From contig JBAKBP010001423.1 of the NCBI GenBank assembly GCA_037953745.1, forward strand, positions 124,001 through 188,000: a stretch of 64,000 nucleotides of DNA. The letters are read 5' to 3'. Positions 53,261 to 61,798 of the stretch are shown here, one piece after another (positions within the stretch are counted from its first letter, which is position 1; each line of letters opens with the position of its first letter). The notes under the pieces were generated by a model. The model did not search any database. It worked only from the letters and a program-made list of their open reading frames with translations, and had not been told where the DNA came from. The stretch is from Lithodes maja (taxonomy: Eukaryota; Arthropoda; Malacostraca; Decapoda; Lithodidae). The translations under genes were made by a program, and so were the position numbers.

Positions 53261-55078
53261 TGTTACGACCGGGCACTCGGGTACACTAGGGCTCTTACAC
53301 AGGACTCGAGTATGGCTCGCTGCCACAACGGAAACACACGATCCCAACCCCAGAGTACTGCCAGCCGAACAAAAAACGCCACTACCCTCCAGAGTTCTAT
53401 CTGCTATAACGGGGTATACAAGAACTCGGTACTAGCGTTTCACACAACAGACTAATAGCAAGACGGGAGTTATCTAGTCTGGTCAACAATCAAACAAAGA
53501 AGAAAGTACTACAACACTAAAGAATAGTGTTGGCCGAAGCCGAAGTAATCCACCCTTGAACTAAGAACTTAAGAAGTCCTCCACCCTCTACTTCGGATCG
53601 GCACTATTACGTTACGTTAAACAATAGTCCTCGAGCATCAAGCAAGGAATCTTCTGATAAGTTAGATGCTTCTCGAATACTCGTAAGAAGTAAGTATCGG
53701 ATTTTGAACAGCAATTTAATGAATAACTCACTGGTAATTAAAGGCTTTAAATTGACATAAGAAGAATTATAAGAATAAGCAATAGGATATGGCAAACATT
53801 AAGAAGAAGTACTCCGACAATGCACTGGCAATAGCCTACTAAGATTGTGCTCGTGGGCCACTAATCTCTGAAGTAGCTAAGCGTGCCACACATGAAATCA
53901 ATAGTGCTTAAACAATAATATACATAAGGAGAAGCTTCAATACTATACTGTATCTGCTGGTCGAGCAAAGTCTAGCTGGGATATCTAAGGTTAAGAGACA
54001 ATGGCTGAGCAAGCGGCTCGTAGCCTAGCGAGGTCCTTAAGACTGTGCGGCCAAATTACGGTAATTGACGGGATGCTCTCTTGAGAGATCCAGATCACTA
54101 GTATCTGGTTCTCTCCTGGCGATCCTCTCAAAGTCAAGCAAATGAGATAGCACAGTGTTGGGTGGCACAGGCAAAAGCCCTCACTCGCAACACAGTGCTA
54201 AACTCCCACGGTACACAATCAAAAAGACCCCCTAGGCTTCCCACGTCTCCGTTGCAATTGTGCTGGTTCAACCAACCTAGCACTCATAGGAAATCACAAC
54301 TCGAGGAACCCTATCCCAGTCTAGCATTACCTAAACCAGCAGAAAACAGGAACATGAATAATCGCACACAGGGAAATACATATACGAGTGCAACAAACAT
54401 CAATCAATCCTATTCTAGTTAACCCTTCCAAAAATAGGCTATCTAACAGGCACTTATCTCGTGAGAACTCAAGCGATAATACTTTGGCTGACTAAATCTG
54501 CACCAAAGGGGTCATTGAGGTTATAAACAGGGACGAGAAGAGAAGAAGGTAGGCTGTTCAGAGAGTAGAGAAAGTTCACATCAGTCGGAAGAATATCGAT
54601 AGTTGCAAGGGATATGAGAGGTCGCTTTGCCTGATGAGTTCTGAGGAAAATGCGGCGGGACCTCCCTTTTTATACTCGGCCCCGTAGCGAGCATAACGGC
54701 AATCATGACGTCACATACTCTCTCAATCGGGGATCGACAAAGAACTTCCCACGCTTGAGGAGGGAGGGAGGGGGGAATTAGGCCTACCCCTCGTGGCGCG
54801 CTCACTGGTCGGTGTTACATAACTCTCTCTCTCTTCGCATCATTATATATATATAAATCCCACACACAATACTTATATCTAATGATATAAAATAGAACTC
54901 GTTGACTTAGAAGAAAACAAAATACATAATGATAATACTTATAGTACAACGGTTCACATAAACTGAGTTAGGAAACTCTACACAGACTACAGCCAAAGTT
55001 CCTGCCCTGACGATCCTAGCGAGAGTGGGGCCTGACTGGGCGTTCTGTACAGCATGCTCATACTCGACATGCGTCACA
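53261..55078 (-). repeat. 5' LTR (1,818 bp)
   Basis: The upstream LTR in element sense, and the promoter-bearing copy. Minus-strand TATAAAAA (54674-54667) would start RNA near 54640, giving U3 of about 440 bp and a long R/U5. Confidence 0.97.
54667..54713 (-). promoter_or_regulatory. LTR promoter: CRE plus TATA box
   Basis: TGACGTCA (54713-54706) lies about 32 bases upstream of TATAAAAA (54674-54667) on the coding strand. The same pair is present in the other LTR (48366-48373 and 48327-48334). Confidence 0.65.
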
Positions 55079-55508
55079 ATTTGTCCTTGAGGGATTGCTG
55101 GCTGGGGCGTTCAGGAACACTAATTGAATAGTGTAAGGTAGAGGCTTCTGCCTACGAATGGATGGGACTGGAGTGGAGGTACAGTTGAGAAGATAATTTA
55201 TGAAAATTAGAAAAAGAATGAGAGATAGGACAGAGTCCTGAGGAACGCTTGAGTTGATAGGACGAGGAAGTGAGCGATGGTCGTCCACAACCGCAGGCAT
55301 GGAACGGCCGGAAAGGAAATTAGAGACAAATGCACAGATGGAGGGATAGAAACCGAAGGAGGGTAGTTTGGAAATAACAGATTTGTGCCAGACTCTATCG
55401 AAGGCCTTCGATATGTCTAGTGCAATAGAAAAGGTCTCACCGAAGTCCCGAAAGGAGGATGACCAAGAGTTAGTAAGATATGAAAGAAGATCACTAGCAG
55501 AGCGACCT

Positions 55509-55993
55509 TTAACCCCTTACGGATGGGGATATTTGTAACTTTTACTACCTGCCAGGCGGGCATATTTACCCTAAACGAGCACCATTCCATGCTCTTTTTA
55601 ATGCATAAGCAAGAGCCAGAGCGTAATACAATTATGTATCCGTGAAAGGGCGATAATAGAGCTTTCCAATGACACCTGAATCATCCATGTACGATCACGG
55701 GTTCGCTTGTAACGATGTTGCAACACGAGTACAAAAACCCTAAAATACGGTAAATTCCTGAGATATTACCTTGCCTCGCGAGGCCTGGCATGTGTAGGTG
55801 TGTGTTAGGGACCCCAGTTACCTCGCTAGGCTCAGGCCAAGCGGTCAGAGCCTGCCTGCGGTCCTCCCACCGCGTGGACTCTCTCTCAGAGCCGATAATG
55901 TGCTCAACATCTCTTGCGATTTAAGTCGGACCCGCGGGAAAGGCCATGGTTCTCTCACCCGACTTAAGTCGAGAACCGCGGCTTGAGTGTTAA
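55509..55993. mobile_element. piggyBac-type MITE family M3, inserted in a LINE
   Basis: TTAA at both edges with ends TTAACCCCTTACGG and CTTGAGTGTTAA. The interior matches 43790-44274 over most of its length (GCATAAGCAAGAGCCAGAGC, CTTTCCAATGACACC, CTCTCTCTCAGAGCC). It separates LINE RT fingers from motif A, with the TTAA as target. Confidence 0.88.
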
Positions 55994-56974
55994 GGAAGCC
56001 ATACTGGTGATCTGAGAGTAGATTATGAAAAGAGAAATGCTTAGGAAATTTGGAAGCAAGAATAGTTTCAAAAACTTTAGAGATACAAGAGATGAGAGCA
56101 ATTGGACAATAGTTGGAGGGTTGAGAGCGGTCATCCTTCTTTGGGACAGGTTGAATGAGAGCAAACTTCCAGCAAGAAGGAAAGATGTTAAAGGAGAGAC
56201 AGAGACGAAAGAGTTTGCCTAGGCAGGGTGTCAGCACATAAGCACAGTTTCTTAGTACAACAGGAGAAACACCGTCTGGACCGTACGCCTTCTTAGTATT
56301 AAGCCCAAAGAGGGTAGAAAATACATCTCTAGAAGAGATTAGGATATTAGGCATAAGTAGGAGAGGGAGAAATAGCACCGGAATCATCCAAGGTGGAGTT
56401 TCTAGCAAAAGTTTGAGCGAAGAGTTCATCTTTGTCAGAGGAAGAAGTGATGATTGTGCCATCAGAGTGGAAAAGGGGAGGGAAAGACGTGATTTTTTTT
56501 TTTTTTGGAGAGGTTTTTGGCTAGATGCCAGAAAGCTTGGGAAGAGCTAGAGTTGTATAGTTCAGTGCATTTTTTATTGATGAAAGAGTGTTTGGCAAGT
56601 CGAAGAACAGATTTGGATTGATTCCGAGCAGAAACATAGGAACAATAAGATTCCTGAGTCTTAAGGCGTCGGTACTGTTTGAATGCTTCCTCCTTATTGC
56701 AGACAGCAGTAGAACAAGCATGAGTAAACCAAGATGTTTTTGCATTAGACTGGGAGAAAGAAAATGGAATGTAAGCTTTCATGCCCGAGAGGATTAACTC
56801 GGTGATGCGTTCAGCACTCTCCGAGGGTCCCCAGCCATGGAAACAAAAGTCATTCGAAGGGAAATCAAAGAAGTACTGCCGAAGAGCCTCCCTGTCGGCA
56901 GCGTCAAAGTGCCACAAGCGCCGCCGGTTGGGAGGATCGGGTGAACGTACTAGAGAGGTAGGACAGGTGACAGA

Positions 56975-57933
56975 CAGTGGTGGGCGCGCTCCGGTGGGAC
57001 CGGTGGGACCGGTAATGCGGCAGCGCTCCGCGCTCCTCAGACATAAGGTAATGCGGCAGCGCTCACACGCTCCTTTGGTCAGCCGATCCGATGCGCTTCC
57101 CGGTCTGCGCTCCGCGCTCCCAAAAATAGGTATATAATAAAAAGAAGTAAAAAACAGCTTCTAGAAGTTATTTAATTATTTACCTAAATTAATACAATCC
57201 TTTGTCTTTCACTTCATTAAATTCAAAAAATTCAAAAAATTAAAAAAAACTCAAGTCATGGTGTCTTTCTGAAGTTTAAGTTTCTCACTTTCTCAGTTTC
57301 TGTAATTCTTTATGTCATATCAATGATATGATTGATATCATTGTGACATTGTGACTGTCCATTGATATCTATGATATGACATAAAGAATTACAGAAACTG
57401 TCCAAACTGAGAAACTTAAACAGTTAAACTTATCAAGCTAACAAGCCTAACAATACAATAACAACATGATTAGTTGATTACATGATTAAACGATTAATAA
57501 TTTAATATCATAATATGATATGATTGATATGATGATATCATTAATAATTTATTAAAATAGGCCCCTTCGTAAGCTGTAACTTGCCCGTAAGGTTTACTTA
57601 GCGTTAGCAAAATCCAAAAAAAGTCAGTAACAAGTTAACAACTGTAACACTGTCAGTCTGTCACTATTATAGTATCACTGTATCACAGTTCACTAACACC
57701 GTGAATAACACCGTACGATGACTGTACACGATAATGACGTTCTTGAACCTGTTGTTGACAGGAAAAATTGCTTCCGGAGCACCAGAAAGGAGCGCGAAAT
57801 TCAAGCTGCGCTCCGCGCCTGCACTCAGAGTTCAGATTTTTGCCGCTCCTCGCTCCGCGCTCCTCTATATTGGTAGTGCGCACCGGATCGCAGAATGCAG
57901 AGCACCAAATCGGCGCGCCCACGCCCACCACTG
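56975..57933. mobile_element. non-autonomous hAT element, 959 bp
   Basis: A perfect 8 bp duplication GTGACAGA flanks it (56967-56974 and 57934-57941). The terminal inverted repeats start CAGTGGTGGGCG. Many copies of GCGCTCC/CGCTCC crowd both subterminal regions (56985-57120 and 57775-57870), as hAT transposase binding sites do. The AT-rich centre contains an imperfect palindrome (57290-57415: AGTTTCTGTAATTCTTTATG and its inverse). No transposase frame. Confidence 0.95.
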
Positions 57934-58450
57934 GTGACAGATATAAGTTTATGGTCGGAAGAGCCCTAAGGAGAGAAAATATTTACAGTAAAAGCAGAAG
58001 GGTTAGAGGTTAGAAATAAGTCAAGAATGTTGAGCCAATCTCCGAAGCGATCCGGGATACGGATGGGTTGCTGGACTAACTGCTCTAGGTCGTTTAAGAT
58101 AGAAAATATGTAGGCTTGTTCACCAGGTTGGTCAGTGGAGACAGAGGAGAGCCATTGGTGGTGGTGAACATTGAAATCTCCTAAGATGGAGATTTCTGCG
58201 AAAAGAGAAATGGATAGATTGTGTTCCACTTTAGAAGTTAGATAGTCAAAGAATTTTGGATAGTCAGTAGAATTAGGGGAGAGATAGACAGTGAAGAAAT
58301 ATTTAGTTTGAGAGTGACAAGAAAGCTTTAGCCAGAGAGTTGAGAATTCAGAAGAATCTAAGTTGGGAACACGAGAGAAAGCAAGATTGTTGCGTACATA
58401 TACGCAACATCCACCTTTGGCTCTAAACTGTGGATAGAGATAGTAGGAGG

Positions 58451-58540
58451 ATATATATATATACAGTATATATATATATATATATATATAGTATATACTG
58501 TATACTGTATATATGCAGTATATGTATATATATACATAAC
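58451..58540 (+). repeat. (TA)n microsatellite block
   Basis: TA runs with CTGTATAC interruptions at the 5' edge of the LINE. Confidence 0.9.
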
Positions 58541-59570
58541 ACAATAATACAATAATAATATTACTAATAATAAAAACTATAGTGTGAGGTAGAGGTAACA
58601 TGGGTGGTTGAGGGATGGGCTATTTCCTTGAACTGACCACTCACGAGATTCAGGCTATAAAGAAGTTGGATCCGTAAACATCAAAACTTGGCAGAAACAT
58701 GACAACACAGAGCTTTTAAATGAATAAAAAGTATACTAAATTTGGTGTTATGTATATATTTATAGCCTATATGCACTACAACCGTATTATGAATGGTAAT
58801 TCTGCTAAATATCGATGCTTGGCTTCAATTTCCTTATAGCCTGATACTTGCAAGCAGTCAATTAACAGGGTTCCTAAGTAAAGGTACAGTCGGCCAAATT
58901 AATGATGATCGGCACCAAGTAAATTATGCTCAATAATTGGTATCAGCACTATCTACAACTTTATCTATTCGCTTTGAGCAGGATATACAGGCATGTTCAT
59001 ACACTTTCCCACCCTATTCAACATCTGACAGACATCAATACAGCACAGAGCGAGCCAAACGTAATAACAGCTGAGACATGACTTATTAGCGCCACCGTAC
59101 AGTCGTGGTCAGAAATTTGTATGCAGTATTTTTTTGGAGGAACAAGTATGATACACATACGCAACATTTAGAAACCTGTCTGGTTCACATAATATATCGA
59201 GTAACTTTCTTTCCCTACATAACGTTCACGGTGTCAATTATACGTATCTTAACCCGTACAATCCCAGTGATGGCAGAAAACCATCAGTAGAAAAATCACT
59301 CCCCCAGTCCCAGCGACGGCTGCAAGCTGTCAGTAATATATGGTCCTTGTAACTGCCAGTATCAGGCAGTGCTTGGTACCACAACGTTTGAGGACTGCTC
59401 TAAGACCTTGGCAACACTTCTCAGCCTATATCTAAGCTCCCACAGGCTAGGAGAGGCAGTATTCCTACATCTTTTGAGGTGGGAGGTTGTTATATCTTGC
59501 CTCTGAAGCCATTTTGGCCATATTGCTTGGGACTGGGGGTATATTTATGGTAGTAACCTATGGTACAGTA
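58541..59570. other. spacer, no gene seen
   Basis: TTAACCCGTACAATCCCAG at 59248 has the look of another TTAA-element end, but no matching right end was found. Otherwise nothing. Confidence 0.4.
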
Positions 59571-59574
59571 GGGG

Positions 59575-59939
59575 TTTAGGGGGATGGGCGTATATATATG
59601 CTCATATATTTATCCCTATTATATATTTTTTAGTTTCTTCCTTAGACCTTCAACAACCTTTAAAAAACACGCCCTAGACCCCACTTCAAGATAAAATAGT
59701 ACATTTTTCGATAGAAAAATGTCCCGGCCAAAGGACGGTTTCTCTTAAAAACAGGCTCGCTATTGCTCGCCAGGAAAAAATCAACACCTAAATGGCATGA
59801 AAGGTCTTGATATTGATATACAAATGGGACGAAAGGTTTTAAAATCGATAAACTAATGGGGCAAACGTCTTAAACTGAAAACTAATGAGGGTAAACATGA
59901 GGAATGAGAGGGACCAGAAAAACGACCCAACTTCCCTAA
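59575..59939 (-). mobile_element. M1 copy with decayed ends
   Basis: TTTAGGGGGATGGGCG at the left and CCAACTTCCCTAAA at the right. The interior has ACATTTTTCGATAGAAAAATGT and GGCTCGCTATTGCTCGCCAG. Confidence 0.78.
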
Positions 59940-60057
59940 ATATTCCTAACTTGGACTGTACAAACCGAAGACAAGCCTGGCAAGGAAATATTACCCTAAA
60001 CAAATCACAGTCTCCCCTTGTGATGGACACCATAATTAGTTTGGAGTCTGAACTTTA

Positions 60058-60322
60058 TTAAAAGGGGGGCGGGGAGTGTTCTAGGCCCCTCTCTTCCTCC
60101 TGTTTAGCCCCATTATCTTTGAAATTTTAAGACATTTGCCCTATTAGTTTAGAGTTTATAAGTAATTTAGGTGTCAATATTTTCCAGGCGAGCGACAGTA
60201 GGCCTGCAATTTTGGAGGGACCGGCCATTGGCCGGGGAATTTCCTACGATATCCTACACATTTATCTCCACTGGGGGTTATATTTTAAGCTTGATGGAGG
60301 TCTAGGGAGGAAGCCTAAAAAA
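60058..60322 (+). mobile_element. M1 copy, shortened
   Basis: Block order is that of M1 (TTTAGCCCCATT, AGGTGTCAAT, GGCGAGCG, GACCGGCCATTGGCCGGGG, AAGCTTGATGGAGGTCTAGGGAGG), with an internal deletion. Confidence 0.75.
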
Positions 60323-60337
60323 AGAAAAGAAAGATAA

Positions 60338-60367
60338 TTAATTAATAATAATAATACTAATAATAAC

Positions 60368-60408
<41 letters not shown>

Positions 60409-60469
60409 TAATAACAATAATAATAATAATAATAACAATAATAATAATAATAATAACAATAACAATAAC

Positions 60470-60501
<32 letters not shown>

Positions 60502-60542
60502 TAACAATAACAATAATAATAATAATAATAATAACAATAATT
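60338..60542 (+). repeat. (TAA/AAC)n microsatellite
   Basis: About 200 bp of TAA units mixed with ACA. Frames over it (poly-Leu, poly-Ile) are artefacts. Confidence 0.97.
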
Positions 60543-60544
60543 AA

Positions 60545-61229
60545 AAAAGGGCAAACCTTGTTCGCCAGAAAAGATGAGATTCTGCTGGTCAAGTTTCATG
60601 ACACGAAGGAAGTGAATGTTATCACCACCAAATATGAGGCAGGTTTCGTGGAACGTACTCGCCATGTGAGGGGGGGTAAGGAGGAATTTATCAAGAAACC
60701 AGTACCAATCCAGCGCTACAACGAACAGATGGGTTCAGTTGACTTGGTGGACCAACTTTTGGAGCCAACTGACCCCACCAGGAAGTCGTATGCATGGTTC
60801 AAGAAGATCGGCCTACACATGATCTGCAGAATGTTGCTCAATTCCCGTACGATCTACATGAATCTTCGCCAATATACCAAGTGGATGGAATATGGAGATT
60901 ACATAAAACTTGTCACCCATGAACTTCTCTCCAAGTACTCTCTCGGCTATTGTGCTCTGTGTGTGGTGCAAAATGAGGAAAGATCGCCTAAAAAGAAAGA
61001 GAAGAAGAAGGCCAAGCAGGGAGGGGGGCAACAAGGGAAGGTGAAACTGGTATCTGCCATGGACTGCTTGTAATACCTGCCAATGACAACAAGAAAAGAC
61101 CTCAAAAGCGTTGCCGAGTGTGTTCCAAAGAGGGTTGGGCAAAATTCAGTAGGAAATATTGCCCTGCCTGCCCTCAGCAGCCTGGTCTGTGCTCGGTGGA
61201 GCTCTATCAGGCTTGGCACTCCCAGTAGC
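60545..61229 (+). pseudogene. piggyBac transposase, C-terminal part
   Basis: The frame begins at the microsatellite edge, so the N-terminal half with the first catalytic Asp residues is gone. Visible: VKFHDTKEVNVITT, then PVPIQRYNEQMGSVDLVDQL, the late piggyBac motif with a catalytic Asp; RKSYAWFKKIGLHMICRMLLNS; and a Lys-rich stretch. After a frameshift near 61070, the C-terminal Cys-rich domain follows (KRCRVCSKEG ... KYCPACPQQPGLC), ending at TAG 61227-61229. This order is diagnostic of PGBD-type piggyBac transposases, which cut and paste at TTAA. The presumed 3' terminus lies at about 61700-61722 (GCGGTAAAGAAGGGGTTAA). Confidence 0.92.
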
Positions 61230-61722
61230 ACTCTGACACTCATGGTGCACCAGCCTCGGAGTGCACCACCTCACCTGCCGCGGTGCGCCTACCTTTGATC
61301 GCACCGCCGCGCCTACCTTTCATCGCACCGCCCTACTTCACCTACTTTCTACCTGTACCTACCTCATTGTCAATGGATCTCATCCACACTTACAAGGTGA
61401 GTAATACAATCATTATTGTCTTCATTATATATGTGTTTATGTCTCCAGCCATTATATTTATCTGTATAGTAAAGGATTAGTAAAGCAATTTGTTACGCAT
61501 GTAATATTATATGTAAATTATTTTAACATATGATACACACATCTCATGGTCAATATCTACATGACAACATAAAAAAATAAGAAATATAGCCAAAATTAAC
61601 GATGTAATTATAAAACATAAACTACCCCACGAACGAGCGGGAGCGCGGGAAAATTCGGTTTGGGAAGGGGAGGGTAGGGTAGGACTCGCGCGGGTATGGT
61701 CCTGCGGTAAAGAAGGGGTTAA
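61230..61722 (+). mobile_element. piggyBac 3' untranslated part and terminus
   Basis: No frame. GC-rich CGCACCGCC repeats near 61280-61335 are followed by AT-rich DNA and the end AAAGAAGGGGTTAA. Confidence 0.6.
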
Positions 61723-61760
61723 GGAGTGTGACCATTTTGGTTAAAGCTATTAATCCTGTA

Positions 61761-61764
61761 CGAG

Positions 61765-61796
<32 letters not shown>
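61761..61796 (+). repeat. (GTT)n = LINE tail
   Basis: On the minus strand this is (AAC)n directly following the LINE stop codon (TAG, 61801-61799). Confidence 0.9.
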
Positions 61797-61798
61797 CC

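Larger units (their letters stand above)
46921..55078 (-). mobile_element. LTR retrotransposon (Ty3/gypsy-like, pol-deleted)
   Basis: LTRs of 1,818 bp at 46921-48738 and 53261-55078 have a constant offset of 6,340, and I see no difference between them. Ends on the minus strand are TGTGACGC...GTAACA (TG/CA). The flanking duplication is ATTT (46917-46920 and 55079-55082). Next to the 5' LTR, minus-strand TGGCGACCTTGC (about 53257-53246) is a PBS complementary to a tRNA 3' end, probably tRNA-Arg. A purine tract CTTGGGGGAGG precedes the 3' LTR (48739-48750). One long Gag-protease ORF lies inside. Integrase and most RT/RNase H are missing, so the element cannot move alone. Confidence 0.95.
46050..58450 (-). 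pseudogene. Jockey-like LINE split by three insertions
   Basis: The minus-strand element survives in four pieces. 57942-58450 is the endonuclease (AKGGCCVYVRNNLAF, SILGDFNVHHHQW, FLTSNPSAFTV). 55994-56966 is the linker and RT fingers (WFTHACSTAVCNKEEAF, KKAYGPDGVSPVVLRNCA, QPSNYCPIALISCISKVFE). 55083-55508 is motif A (ALDISKAFDRVWH) and a damaged motif B (SSVPQDSVLSLILFLIF). 46050-46920 is the thumb and 3' end (LNRLKGFFTPAQLLALYRGT, RKAFRIINSRPLT). They are separated by hAT 56975-57933, M3 55509-55993 and an LTR element 46921-55078. The 5' end is eroded by a (TA)n run at 58451-58540. Stops and frameshifts lie within the pieces. Confidence 0.88.
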
